64,000 nt of DNA from Streptomyces chattanoogensis (lineage in GTDB: Bacteria > Actinomycetota > Actinomycetes > Streptomycetales > Streptomycetaceae), in NCBI RefSeq assembly GCF_001294335.1, contig NZ_LGKG01000207.1, positions 1 to 64,000 of the forward strand, read 5' to 3'. The notes under the pieces were generated by a model. The model did not search any database, was not told where the DNA came from, and was given only the letters and a program-made list of their open reading frames with translations. Positions 1 through 8,496 of this stretch are shown here, in pieces (the stretch's first letter is position 1; every line of letters starts with the position of its first letter). Made by a program: the position numbers and the translations under genes.

Positions 1-612
1 CTGGCCATGCATCACATCGCGATGGACGGCTGGTCGCTGGAGCCCCTGTTCAGGGATCTGTCGACGGCCTACCGCGCACGGACCGAGGGGCGCGAGCCCC
101 CATGGGAGCCCCTTGCGGTGCAGTACGCGGATTACGCGGTGTGGCAACGGGAGATGCTGGGCTCGGAGTCGGATCCCGAAAGCCTGGTCAGCCGGCAGTT
201 GCGGTACTGGCAGGAGGCGCTCGCAGGCATCCCCGACGAGCTTGCCCTGCCGTACGACCGCCCCCGCCCGGCGGTGGGTTCGCAGCATGGTGATCTCGTA
301 CCCGTGGTCCTGGATGCTCCTCTGCATCAGGCGCTGACCGGACTGGCCCAGCGGACCGGGTCGAGTCTCTTCATGGTCTTCCAGGCAGCGCTGGCAACCC
401 TGCTGACCCGCATGGGGGCCGGACACGACATCCCGATCGGTGCTCCCACGGCCGGCCGCGCCGATGAGGCGCTGGACGACCTGGTCGGCTTCTTCGTCAA
501 CACCTTGGTGCTGCGCGTCGACACCTCGGGCAACCCCACCTTCGAGGAACTGCTGAAACGGGTCCGGGACGTGGACCTGGAAGCCTTCAGCCACCAGGAC
601 GTGCCCTTCGAC
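1..612 (+). pseudogene. NRPS condensation-domain fragment, 5' cut by window edge
   Basis: This frame encodes the middle of an NRPS condensation domain, which forms the peptide bond between carrier-bound intermediates. The catalytic HHxxxDG motif is visible as HHIAMDG just inside the window (around 10-30), followed by the conserved [11 protein letters not shown] region and the later block [23 protein letters not shown]. The reading frame is normal up to DVPFD at 612 and then becomes nonsense. The expected continuation ([18 protein letters not shown]) reappears straight away in another frame from about 615. A piece of roughly 60-90 residues is therefore missing at the junction. It is either a real frameshifting deletion or a misassembly; the same break occurs again at 3362. 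The gene starts to the left of the window. Confidence 0.8.
151..612 (+). repeat. Condensation-domain direct repeat, copy 1
   Basis: This 462-base block is nearly identical to 2901-3362 (offset exactly 2750). Long runs match perfectly, for example around 181-270. Both copies begin at the GAGxTGCTGGGCTC segment and end at the codons for DVPFD, after which the two sequences differ completely. Such blocks arise by gene conversion between modules and are also classic sites of assembly collapse. Confidence 0.85.
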
Positions 613-656
613 CCGGGTACCTGGAGTACGCCACCGATCTGTTCGACCGGAGCACC

Positions 657-3368
657 GTGGAGGCGCTGGCGGAGCGGCTGGTCCGGACTCTCGAAGAGGT
701 GGCCGCGGATCCGGCTCAGGCGCTCGGTGAGATCGAGCTCTTCTCTCCTGACGAACGCGTGCGGATTCTCGGCGACTGGAACGACACCACCCGCACGGTG
801 CCTGCGGGCACCGTCCCCGATCTGTTCGAGGCGCAGGCTGCCCGTACTCCGGAAGCGATCGCGCTGGTGGACGGGCAGGCCAGGTGGACGTATCAGGAAC
901 TGAACGCACAGGCGAACCGCCTGGCACGCTCGCTCATCGACCACGGCGTCGGACCCGAATCCGTGGTCGCGGTCGCCGTGCAACGTTCGGCCGCACTCAT
1001 CTCCGTGCTCCTGGCCGTCCTGAAGGCCGGCGGGACATACCTGACCGTCGATGAGCGGTACCCGACGGACCGCATTGCGTTCCTGCTCGCCGACGCGCGG
1101 CCGGCCGTGATCGTGACGGCAGGCACCGTTGCGGAGACGATCCGGCGGGCGGCGCTCGACACGGGCACCGAGATGCTCGCGCTCGACGATCCCGCGGTGG
1201 CCGACCGGCTGACGACGTTGCCGTCCGCCGACCTCACCGAAGCCGAGCGCACCGTGGCACTCCTGCCGGGCCACTTGGCCTACCTCGTCTACACCTCGGG
1301 CTCCACCGGTCAGCCCAAGGGGGTCTCGGTCCCCCACGCCGGAGTGATCCGCCTGGTTCACGGTGCGGGTTTCATGGAACTCGGCCCCGACGACGTCTTC
1401 GCGCAGATGTCCTCGGTGTCGTTCGACGCGGCCACCCTGGAGATCTGGGGAACGCTCCTCAACGGCGCAACCCTGGCCATTCCCCCTACGGAACTGCTGT
1501 CGAGCGTGGAGCTGCGCGATTTCCTGTCCGCACACAAGGTGACCGCACTGTGGCTGACAGCCGAACTGTTCCACCAGGCGGTCGACGCGGATGCGGAAGC
1601 CTTCGCCGGTCTTCGGTATCTGCTGGCCGGAGGCGATGTGCTCGCCGCAGCGCACTGCCGTGCGGTGCTGGCAGCGGCCCCCTCGGTCACCCTCGTCAAC
1701 GGCTACGGGCCGACGGAGAACACCACCTTCACCACGACCCACACCGTGCGAGCTGCCGACCTGGCGGACAACGCCGCGGTGCCTATTGGGCGGCCGATCG
1801 GCAACACCCGGGTGTATGTGCTGGACGAGAACCTCGAACCGGTTCCGCCGGGCGTGATGGGCGAGCTGTACACCGCGGGCGCAGGTCTGGCACGGGGATA
1901 CCACAACCGCCCTGGACTGACTGCCGAGCGTCTCGTGGCCTGTCCGTTCGGTCCGCCCGGCGAGCGCATGTACCGCACCGGGGACCTGGTCCGGTGGAGC
2001 CCCGAAGGGGTGCTGGAGTTCGTGGGCCGGGTGGACGACCAAGTGAAGATCCGCGGGTTCCGGATCGAACCGGGCGAGATCGAGGCGGCGGTGCTGGACA
2101 CCCCAGGGGTGGGGCGCGCGGTGGTCGTGGTGCGCGAGGACGTCCCCGGCGACCGGCGGCTCGTCGCGTACGTGGTCCCGACGAGCCGCCTGCACAAGAA
2201 GGACGGCACGGCCTCACCGTCCGCCGATGAGCGTCAACTGGATATTTCTGTACGGGAGTTCACGGCAGGACGACTGCCGGAGTACATGGTCCCTTCCGCG
2301 GTGGTGGCACTCGACGCCATTCCGGTGACCGCGAACGGCAAGCTGGACCGGCGAGCACTGCCCGCGCCCAGCCACACCTCGTCCGATGCCGAGGCCGGCG
2401 GTTCACACCGCACGCTCGCCACCGAGCAGGAACGCATCCTGTCGGGGTTGTTCGCCGAAGTCCTCGGCCTCGCACAGGTCGGACTGCACGACAACTTCTT
2501 CTCCATGGGCGGCCACTCGCTGCTCGCCACCAAATTGATCAACAGCGTGCGCTCCACGTTCTCCGTGGAGTTGCCGCTCAAGGCGCTGTTCCAGGCACCG
2601 ACCGTGGCCTCCCTGATGAAGATCATCAGCAGCAACGAGGAAACGCGTCCCCCCTTGGTTCACCAGGACCGACCCGGTCCGGTGGAGGTTTCCCTGGCGC
2701 AGCAGCGGTTGTGGTTCCTCAATCAGCTCGAGGACGCCAGTGGCACGTACAACGTGCCTGTGGCACTGCGGTTGCGTGGTGCCGTCGACCGGGACGCATT
2801 GGGTACGGCGCTGCGGGACACGGTGATGCGGCAGGAAAGCCTGCGGACCGTCTTCGTCGACGAGGGCGGCATCCCCTGGCAGCGGGTTCTGGAGCCGGAA
2901 GAGGTGCTGGGCTCGCAGTCCGATCCGCAGAGCCTGGTCAGCCGGCAGTTGCGGTACTGGCAGGAGGCGCTCGCAGGCATCCCCGACGAGCTTGCCCTGC
3001 CGTACGACCGCCCCCGCCCGGCGGTGAGTTCGCATCGCGGCGATCTCGTACCCGTGGTCCTGGACGCCGCACTGCACCAGGAACTGACCGGACTGGCCCA
3101 GCGGACCGGAACGAGTCTCTTCATGGTCTTCCAGGCAGCGCTGGCAACCCTGCTGACCCGCATGGGGGCCGGACACGACATCCCCCTCGGTGCTCCCACG
3201 GCCGGCCGCACCGACAAGGCACTGGACGACCTGGTCGGCTTCTTCGTCAACACCTTGGTGCTACGCGTCGACACCTCGGGCAACCCCACCTTCGAGGAAC
3301 TGCTGAAACGGGTCCGGGACGTGGACCTGGAAGCCTTCAGCCACCAGGACGTGCCCTTCGACGTCTGA
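657..3368 (+). CDS. NRPS module: adenylation, carrier and defective condensation domain
   Basis: This 903-residue reading frame is NRPS coding sequence, though 657 is only its first start-like codon and the true coding continues from upstream. Residues 1-35 are the end of the previous condensation domain. An adenylation domain follows (about 50-570), with A3 [12 protein letters not shown] near 211, A5 NGYGPTEN near 348, A7 YRTGDL near 439, A8 [20 protein letters not shown] near 457 and A10 NGKLDR near 560. By hand alignment to GrsA the specificity residues read D-A-L-W-L-G-G-T-F-K; I do not assign a substrate. A peptidyl carrier domain follows with [10 protein letters not shown] (Ser621). The condensation domain starting at 677 jumps from EPEE to VLGSQSDP and so lacks HHxxxDG. 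It stops after DVPFDV. Confidence 0.85.
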   Translation: MEALAERLVRTLEEVAADPAQALGEIELFSPDERVRILGDWNDTTRTVPAGTVPDLFEAQAARTPEAIALVDGQARWTYQELNAQANRLARSLIDHGVGPESVVAVAVQRSAALISVLLAVLKAGGTYLTVDERYPTDRIAFLLADARPAVIVTAGTVAETIRRAALDTGTEMLALDDPAVADRLTTLPSADLTEAERTVALLPGHLAYLVYTSGSTGQPKGVSVPHAGVIRLVHGAGFMELGPDDVFAQMSSVSFDAATLEIWGTLLNGATLAIPPTELLSSVELRDFLSAHKVTALWLTAELFHQAVDADAEAFAGLRYLLAGGDVLAAAHCRAVLAAAPSVTLVNGYGPTENTTFTTTHTVRAADLADNAAVPIGRPIGNTRVYVLDENLEPVPPGVMGELYTAGAGLARGYHNRPGLTAERLVACPFGPPGERMYRTGDLVRWSPEGVLEFVGRVDDQVKIRGFRIEPGEIEAAVLDTPGVGRAVVVVREDVPGDRRLVAYVVPTSRLHKKDGTASPSADERQLDISVREFTAGRLPEYMVPSAVVALDAIPVTANGKLDRRALPAPSHTSSDAEAGGSHRTLATEQERILSGLFAEVLGLAQVGLHDNFFSMGGHSLLATKLINSVRSTFSVELPLKALFQAPTVASLMKIISSNEETRPPLVHQDRPGPVEVSLAQQRLWFLNQLEDASGTYNVPVALRLRGAVDRDALGTALRDTVMRQESLRTVFVDEGGIPWQRVLEPEEVLGSQSDPQSLVSRQLRYWQEALAGIPDELALPYDRPRPAVSSHRGDLVPVVLDAALHQELTGLAQRTGTSLFMVFQAALATLLTRMGAGHDIPLGAPTAGRTDKALDDLVGFFVNTLVLRVDTSGNPTFEELLKRVRDVDLEAFSHQDVPFDV
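2901..3362 (+). repeat. Condensation-domain direct repeat, copy 2
   Basis: Second copy of the 462-base block at 151-612. In this copy the DNA upstream of the block is the N-terminal part of a different condensation domain, fused so that the catalytic HHxxxDG segment is absent. Both edges of the block coincide with breaks in the NRPS reading frame. Confidence 0.85.
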
Positions 3369-3622
3369 CCGAATCGAAGTCCCCGGACGGGGACTGCAAC
3401 GGAGTCACCGGAGAGCTTCGCTACAGCGTCGACCTCTTCGACCCTGCCACGATTCACGACCTCGCGGAAAAGTTCGTTTCCCTGCTGCGGGTGGTCGCGG
3501 CCCATCCGGAGCGCCCAGTGACATCGACGCGTTCTCCCCATGCGCTCGGGGCGGTTCGGAGAAAGCCGGTCACACTCCCCGCCGATCCCTCCTTCCAGGC
3601 CACCAGCGATCCCACGGCCTGA
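3363..3622 (+). pseudogene. Condensation-domain tail, out of frame
   Basis: In a third frame, the DNA directly after the stop of the preceding NRPS reading frame encodes GVTGELRYSVDLFDPATIHDLAEKFVSLLRVVAAHPERPV. This is the typical C-terminal part of a condensation domain. It lacks a start of its own and is joined to the upstream piece at exactly the motif (DVPFD) where the first condensation domain is also broken. After HPERPV the sequence drifts out of any NRPS pattern and ends at 3622. It is either the eroded end of the synthetase or the product of a wrong join in the assembly. Confidence 0.7.
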
Positions 3623-3677
3623 CCAGTTTGCAAGGCACCACGTTCTCCGTTATCCAGCCCGAGTGCCGGGAGGCGCC

Positions 3678-4490
3678 GTGACCGACACGATTCGCACGTC
3701 AGAAAGCATCAGGAGCTCTTATGAGCGGGACGGCTGGTTCCTCTCGCCGGAGGTCCTCGACGAGGAGGTCGTCGCGCGCGTGACGGCCCGGGTCGAGGCC
3801 ATGGGTGCGCAGGAACGGCCCGAGGTCGTGTACGAGGAGGGCACCCGGACCGTGCGGGGAATTCACGGGTGCCATCTGTTCGACGATGTCTGCCGTCGGC
3901 TCGTCCGACTGCCCGCGCTGCTGGGCCTTGCCGAGGAAGTGCTCGGCGAGCCGGTATACGTCTACCAGTTCAAGGTCAATATGAAGCAGCCCGGGGAGGG
4001 CGCCGCGTGGCCTTGGCACCAGGACTTCGCCTTCTGGAGCCGGGAAGACGGAATGCCCGCGGACAAGGCGGTCAATATCGCGGTCCTCCTCGACGAGGTC
4101 CACGAGAAGAACGGCCCCTTGCGTATCATCCCGGGCAGCCACCGGCAGGGCCTGATCGAAGCGGAGGCGGAGGAGACGCACCGTGGGGGCGGAGGCAACT
4201 GGCGAAAGCACGTCTCGGCGGACCTGGAGCACACCGTCCCCGACCCGCGCGCCGAGGCTCTCGCAGAGGAGTCGGGCACCACGCTGGCGATGGGGCCGGC
4301 GGGCTCGCTCTATGCCTTCCACCCGACGATCGTCCACTCGTCGTCCAACAACCTCTCAGCCGATCGTCGGGCGCTTCTGCTGGTGACCTACAACGCCGTG
4401 AGCAACGCCCCTGAGCGGCTGAGCCGACCGGAGTTCCTCGTGAGCAGGGACACCACACCGCTGGCCGCGGTCGCGACGAACACTCTGTGA
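3678..4490 (+). CDS. PhyH-family Fe(II)/2-oxoglutarate dioxygenase
   Basis: A 270-residue member of the phytanoyl-CoA dioxygenase family, non-haem iron enzymes that hydroxylate small molecules using 2-oxoglutarate and oxygen. The iron ligands are visible as WHQD (His114, Asp116) and a distal His220 in HPTIVHSSSNN. Arg230/231 just after is a candidate 2-oxoglutarate anchor. The GTG start at 3678 is chosen because GGGAGG lies five bases upstream and the family homology begins there; a longer frame reaches back to 3540 but has no fitting ribosome site. It lies about 55 bases after the broken NRPS, in the same direction, so hydroxylation of an amino acid or of the peptide product is a reasonable guess. 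It is related to ectoine and proline hydroxylases, but its own substrate cannot be read. Confidence 0.85.
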   Translation: MTDTIRTSESIRSSYERDGWFLSPEVLDEEVVARVTARVEAMGAQERPEVVYEEGTRTVRGIHGCHLFDDVCRRLVRLPALLGLAEEVLGEPVYVYQFKVNMKQPGEGAAWPWHQDFAFWSREDGMPADKAVNIAVLLDEVHEKNGPLRIIPGSHRQGLIEAEAEETHRGGGGNWRKHVSADLEHTVPDPRAEALAEESGTTLAMGPAGSLYAFHPTIVHSSSNNLSADRRALLLVTYNAVSNAPERLSRPEFLVSRDTTPLAAVATNTL

Positions 4491-4513
4491 GTTCTGCTCG
4501 CGGCCCCCTCCAG

Positions 4514-4561
4514 GTTCTCGGCCTCGTTCTCAGTCCTGTTCTCGGCCTCGTTCTCGGCCTT
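4514..4561 (+). repeat. Four tandem 12-base repeats
   Basis: The unit GTTCTCGGCCTC occurs at 4514, 4526 (as GTTCTCAGTCCT), 4538 and 4550 (ending CTT). The array sits in the 120-base gap between the dioxygenase and YCII genes. No function is evident. Confidence 0.8.
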
Positions 4562-4614
4562 ATGTCTTTCCGGTATGCCTTTCCGGCACAGGGCCGAGAA
4601 CGCCGAGCGCGGTG

Positions 4615-5181
4615 ATGAAGACTGTGGGCATGGAATTCTTCTGCTACCACCGCGATCGGCCCGACTCCCTGCCACTGCGTAACGAGCTGCTGGAAGAGCA
4701 CCGGTCCTATATGGACCGGTACGTGACGGAAATGATCGCTCGCGGCCCGACCCTCACGAGCGACCGCGACGCCCCCACCGGCAGCGTGCACATACTCGAC
4801 CTCCCCGATGCCGCCGCCGCCCGCGCGTTCGCCTTCGACGAGCCCGGCTACCAGGCCGGGGTGTACCGCGATGTGCTGCTGCGCCGGTGGCGTAACACGC
4901 TGGGGCGCACGATGTGGGATTTCCCCGGTGGCGAGACCGGTGGCAACCGGTATCTGGTGCTCGGCTTCGGCGAGGGGCAGGCCGCCGATCTCGCCGCGCC
5001 GCCCGGCCGGGACGAGTTGATCGCATACGGGCCGCTGCTGTCCGATGACGGTGCCACCTGGCTGGGTACGGCGGCGCTGCTGCGGGCACCGGCCCCGGAC
5101 ACGGCACGCGCCGTCCTGACCCCGGGCCGGTACGCCGCCATCGAGGTACACCACTGGCAGTTCGGCGGACGGCCGTCATGA
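4615..5181 (+). CDS. YCII-domain protein (two YCII-like repeats)
   Basis: A 188-residue protein that resembles two YCII-related domains in tandem. The first covers about 1-95 (MEFFCYHRDRPDSLPLRNEL, then a GPTLTSD segment and a PTGSVHILDLPDAAAARAFA segment typical of YCII). The second covers about 100-185 (NRYLVLGFGEG, IAYGPLLSDDGATWLGTAALL). YCII domains are small ferredoxin-like folds, and their roles in secondary metabolism are mostly unknown. The start is uncertain: GTG 4612, ATG 4615 and ATG 4630 are all in frame and none has a strong ribosome site. It follows the dioxygenase in the same direction and may belong to the same biosynthetic unit. Confidence 0.75.
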   Translation: MKTVGMEFFCYHRDRPDSLPLRNELLEEHRSYMDRYVTEMIARGPTLTSDRDAPTGSVHILDLPDAAAARAFAFDEPGYQAGVYRDVLLRRWRNTLGRTMWDFPGGETGGNRYLVLGFGEGQAADLAAPPGRDELIAYGPLLSDDGATWLGTAALLRAPAPDTARAVLTPGRYAAIEVHHWQFGGRPS

Positions 5182-5266
5182 ACCGCGGCCAGGCACCTTG
5201 CCCCTGCTGATGGTGTGCCCCAGCGGCGCAACACTGTCAGGCCTGCTTTCCCGCCAACCAGCATGC

Positions 5267-5308
5267 CATAAGGCCAAGTTATCCCAGCATAAGAGCGAGT
5301 TATCCCTA
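5267..5308. promoter_or_regulatory. Operator-like 21-base direct repeats upstream of SARP gene
   Basis: Two adjacent 21-base units, CATAAGGCCAAGTTATCCCAG-like (5267-5287) and CATAAGAGCGAGTTATCCCTA-like (5288-5308), are followed by a decayed third beginning TATAAGC. Each unit holds an interrupted palindrome ATAA-N7-TTAT (5268-5282 and 5289-5303). Such AT-rich, regularly phased elements stand out in this GC-rich DNA. A TTGACA hexamer follows at 5335. I read this as a transcription-factor site in the region between the YCII gene and the SARP gene, possibly a SARP target given the roughly two-turn periodicity. Confidence 0.55.
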
Positions 5309-5674
5309 TATAAGCTATCTATGGCTCAAAGGTATTGACACGGGCGGTTCCAACGAGGACGGTGGTGCCCGTGTGTAGGTAGCGGTTGCCGGCGGGGGGA
5401 ACGGGGCATTGTCGCGAGCCAGTTGGCGGATCCGGGTGCCGTCGAAGAAGCGGCGACGACGCTCCAGGGTGACCTGTGCCGACGCCCCGCACGACTGTGC
5501 ATGTGACACCTCTGGCCATACGAGGCCCCTCGGTCGGCGAATCTTCAGCAGAATCGTTCCGACCAGGGGCCTTGTGCTGCACGGGAGTTGAGGGCCGGGG
5601 CGACCCCCGCGGGGCACGGCCAGTATCACCAAGCGCGGCGAGACGTTACCGAGAAGGGTTCACTGGACAGCTTT
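5309..5674. other. Intergenic region before SARP gene
   Basis: This stretch carries no recognisable gene. It includes a TTGACA hexamer at 5335-5340 without a convincing -10 partner. Short reading frames on both strands give arginine/proline-rich translations that match nothing I know. It is probably the long leader and promoter region of the SARP gene. Confidence 0.5.
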
Positions 5675-6490
5675 ATGGGCGGCGACTGTACCATTTCGGT
5701 ACGTACCTTTGGCACCTTTAACGTTTCCTTCAACGGAGATCCCGTTGAAAGATGGCATGCCGGCAAGGCCCGCAAACTGCTGCAATTCTTATTGCTGCAC
5801 CGAGATCAGACAGTGTCACGTGACATTCTCTACGATGCACTCTGGCCCGACGCCTTGAGCTCGACCAACTCCAGCGCACTCAAGGTGGCGGTGCATGCGC
5901 TCCGGAAAATCCTGCAGCAGGCGCAGAAGCGGCACAATGCGGAGGGTCTGAGTTCCTCGCTTCAGGTGCTTACCTGCGAGTCCGGCTACCGGCTGGAAAC
6001 CCGTAACACCTGGACCGACTTCAGCGAGTTCGAATCGTTGGTCGACCGAGCGCACGAGGCCCAGAAAAGGCGTGACCTCCACCTCGCGGACGAGCTTTAC
6101 GGCCAGGCGGTCGAGCTCTACCAAGGGGATTTCCTGACGGGCCTGCCGGACGACTGGGCCGCCACCCAGCGCGAGTGGTTGAGGAGCCGTCAACTCTTCG
6201 CACTGGGATTCCTGTCGGCGCGGCACCTCAAGCAGGGCGATCACCTCAGTGTGATCGATTTGTGCCGACGCATGCTGGCGGTTGATTCGCTGCACGAGGA
6301 TTCCTATCGCATGCTCATCTCCGTGCATGCCGAACTGGGCCAGCTGGCCCAGGTGCAGCGGTGGTACAGGCTGTGTGTCAAGCGGCTCCGCGACGAGCTG
6401 CAGGTGCCTCCGGATGATGAAACCCAGCGCATCTACCTGCACGCTCTCCGCGGTAGACAACTGCATGCAGTGCCGCTGGCTTTGGGCTGA
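5675..6490 (+). CDS. SARP-family transcriptional activator (BTAD domain), TTA codon
   Basis: A 271-residue Streptomyces antibiotic regulatory protein. An OmpR-like winged helix covers about 1-95 (ISVRTFGTFNVSFNG, KARKLLQFLLLHRDQTVSRDIL, a WPD motif, then SSALKVAVHALRK). The bacterial transcriptional activation domain covers about 105-260 (FSEFESLVDRAHEAQKR through LQVPPDDETQRIY). SARPs bind direct repeats and switch on nearby biosynthetic clusters. ATG 5675 is preferred because the fold starts a few residues later; an in-frame TTG at 5588 is possible but would add a low-complexity extension. Codon 39 is TTA (5789-5791), the rare leucine codon read by bldA tRNA, so translation is probably growth-phase dependent. 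The natural target would be the NRPS-associated genes to the left. Confidence 0.9.
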   Translation: MGGDCTISVRTFGTFNVSFNGDPVERWHAGKARKLLQFLLLHRDQTVSRDILYDALWPDALSSTNSSALKVAVHALRKILQQAQKRHNAEGLSSSLQVLTCESGYRLETRNTWTDFSEFESLVDRAHEAQKRRDLHLADELYGQAVELYQGDFLTGLPDDWAATQREWLRSRQLFALGFLSARHLKQGDHLSVIDLCRRMLAVDSLHEDSYRMLISVHAELGQLAQVQRWYRLCVKRLRDELQVPPDDETQRIYLHALRGRQLHAVPLALG

Positions 6491-6511
6491 CCCTGTCTGT
6501 GGCCCGGCAGG

Positions 6512-8425
6512 TCAGACTCCTGGGGCGCAGTCGTAGAGAGTGAAGCTTCCGTCCGCGATCCGACCGTAGGCGCGCGGCGGCACGCGAGTGCAGTTCTGCT
6601 TCACCCAGAACACCGCCGATGTGGACGGGCGGCGTGTGGTCAGCAGCACGTAGCGGAGTTCGTGGGCGGAGACCAGGGTGTTGAGGTGGTGGGCGGCGGG
6701 GTACGGGGTCAGGCCCGTGAAGCCGCCCATGACCAGGACGGGTTGGGAGGTGGCGCGCAGCAGCGGCTCGGCGCCGTAGGCGGCCTGGGTGGCGAGGAGG
6801 TACTTCTCTCCGGAACGGTGCGCGGTGAGGTAGTTCAGCAGTGCGGCGTCCCGCACGGACGGGGTGTTCAGGGCGTGGGGCCGGGGCTTGGTGCCGTGGT
6901 GGCGCATCTCGCGGTAGCCGGGTCCGACCGGCCCGGCCAGCGGCGACATCGGTGAGCCCGCGTAGCGGGAGTCCAGGCAGGAGGCGGCCCAGACTGCGGG
7001 AGCGAGCAGTACGGACGCCATGCCTGCCGCCAGGGCGCTGTGCAGCGCCCGCGGCGTGGTGCGCGGCCCGCTGGACCACAGGCCGGCGGTGCCGCACAGG
7101 CCGAGCATCAGTACCACCGGCAGCAGCCAGGGCGCGAACCTGCCGTGCGGACCGTCGATGACCACAGCCCACAGCGCGGTCAGCCCGATCGCGGCGGGCA
7201 GCGCCCTCCGGCGCTTGCCGCCGGCTCGGTACTCGGCCCAGAAGAGGGCCGCTCCCCCACCGGTCAGGGCGGCCAGGGCCGGGGCGAGTACGGCGGTGTA
7301 GTAGCCGTGGTTGCCGTTGGAGGTGCTGAAGACCACGACGTGCACCGCCAGCCAGCCGCCCCACAGCAGGAACCCCGCGCGCCGCCCGTCGGTGCGCGGC
7401 TGCCCCGCACGCCACAACAGTCCCAGTACCAGGGCCAGTACGGTGAGCGGCAGAAGCCAGGAGATCTGCGGGCCCACGATGTCGTTGACCAGCATGGTCC
7501 AACCGGTGTTGCCGCTGGTGCGGCTGGCGGTGGTGCCGGCCACGGCGCCCAGCGCGTGCGGGTCATCGCCGAAGCGGCTCAGACCGTTGTACCCAAAGGC
7601 GAGGGTGAAGGGGTTGTTGTTGGTGGTCCCGTCGATGTAGGGGCGGCTTTCGGGGGGTGTCGCCCACACCACCAGCAGCCAGGAGCAGGAGACGAGGAGT
7701 GCGGTGGCCCCGGCGGCCAGCAGCCGCCAGGCACGGTCCAGCCGGGATCCGGGAGCAGCCAGTTGGTACACCGCGGCGAAGACGGGCAGGACCAGCCAGG
7801 CCTGGAGCATCTTGGCCTGGAACGCGAGCCCCACCCAGGCTCCGCAGGCAAGGAGCGGCAGCAGCTTGCCGCTGCCGACCGCCTTCTGCAGTGATCCCGC
7901 CGCGAGGACCAGCAGCAGGACGAGCAGGGTGTCCGGGATGGTGTGCCGGTTCAGCGCGACGGTGATCGGGGTGAGGGTGAGCACCAGCGCGGCGAGCAGC
8001 CCGGCCAGGGGGCCCGCCCAGGCGCGGACGATCCGGTGCAGCAGCCAGACGGCCAGTATGCCCTCGAGCGCCTGCGGCAGTGCTGCCGCCCAGTCGTACG
8101 GCCCGAAGAGCTTCACGGAAAGAGCCTGCGGCCACAGCGCACCGGGGATCTTGTCCAGGGTGATCCAGCCGCTCGGGTCCAGCCCGCCGAAGAAGAAGGC
8201 ATGCCAGTTCGCCGCCATCGACCGCACGACCGCACCGTAGTAGGGGTGCACCCCGGCATGGCCGATGCCCCAGGCGTAGAGCACCGCGGCCAGGGCCAGG
8301 ATCAGCAGCAGGGCCTGCAGCTCCCACCTGCTGAGCGCCGGTTGCTGTGGGCTGGTCTGCCTGCCTCCCGTGACGCGGAAGCGGCGTCGGTCGGTGGAGC
8401 CCTGGGTGACGGGGGTGGTGGCCAT
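6512..8425 (-). CDS. PMT-family (ArnT-like) membrane glycosyltransferase
   Basis: A 637-residue multi-pass protein of the dolichyl-phosphate-mannose-protein mannosyltransferase superfamily (PMT_2 type), which moves a sugar from a polyprenyl phosphate donor onto an acceptor outside the membrane. The first transmembrane helix (around 37-55) is followed by a loop with DPSGWITLDKIPGALWPQAL, including acidic residues typical of the active site. Many more helices follow, then a soluble C-terminal domain (about 480-637). The start at 8425 is set by GAGAGG upstream; an ATG 24 bases earlier lacks a ribosome site. It is the last gene of the minus-strand operon containing pgsB and pgsC and could glycosylate a surface protein or the polymer. 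Confidence 0.85.
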   Translation of the reverse strand: MATTPVTQGSTDRRRFRVTGGRQTSPQQPALSRWELQALLLILALAAVLYAWGIGHAGVHPYYGAVVRSMAANWHAFFFGGLDPSGWITLDKIPGALWPQALSVKLFGPYDWAAALPQALEGILAVWLLHRIVRAWAGPLAGLLAALVLTLTPITVALNRHTIPDTLLVLLLVLAAGSLQKAVGSGKLLPLLACGAWVGLAFQAKMLQAWLVLPVFAAVYQLAAPGSRLDRAWRLLAAGATALLVSCSWLLVVWATPPESRPYIDGTTNNNPFTLAFGYNGLSRFGDDPHALGAVAGTTASRTSGNTGWTMLVNDIVGPQISWLLPLTVLALVLGLLWRAGQPRTDGRRAGFLLWGGWLAVHVVVFSTSNGNHGYYTAVLAPALAALTGGGAALFWAEYRAGGKRRRALPAAIGLTALWAVVIDGPHGRFAPWLLPVVLMLGLCGTAGLWSSGPRTTPRALHSALAAGMASVLLAPAVWAASCLDSRYAGSPMSPLAGPVGPGYREMRHHGTKPRPHALNTPSVRDAALLNYLTAHRSGEKYLLATQAAYGAEPLLRATSQPVLVMGGFTGLTPYPAAHHLNTLVSAHELRYVLLTTRRPSTSAVFWVKQNCTRVPPRAYGRIADGSFTLYDCAPGV

Positions 8426-8496
8426 GGCGGGGCCTCTCGGAAGGAGCATCAGACTGGGAGCGGTCGGGAAGCGTCAGGCTGGGGGCGGCGGCGGCT

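Noticed and set aside
327..2195. A 622-residue minus-strand frame opposite the NRPS
   Set aside because: The plus strand carries all adenylation core motifs, while this frame is His/Arg/Gly-rich noise.
5319..5632. Possible transposase remnant on the minus strand
   Set aside because: The translation looked superficially like a decayed transposase, but no DDE motif, inverted repeats or target duplication could be seen.
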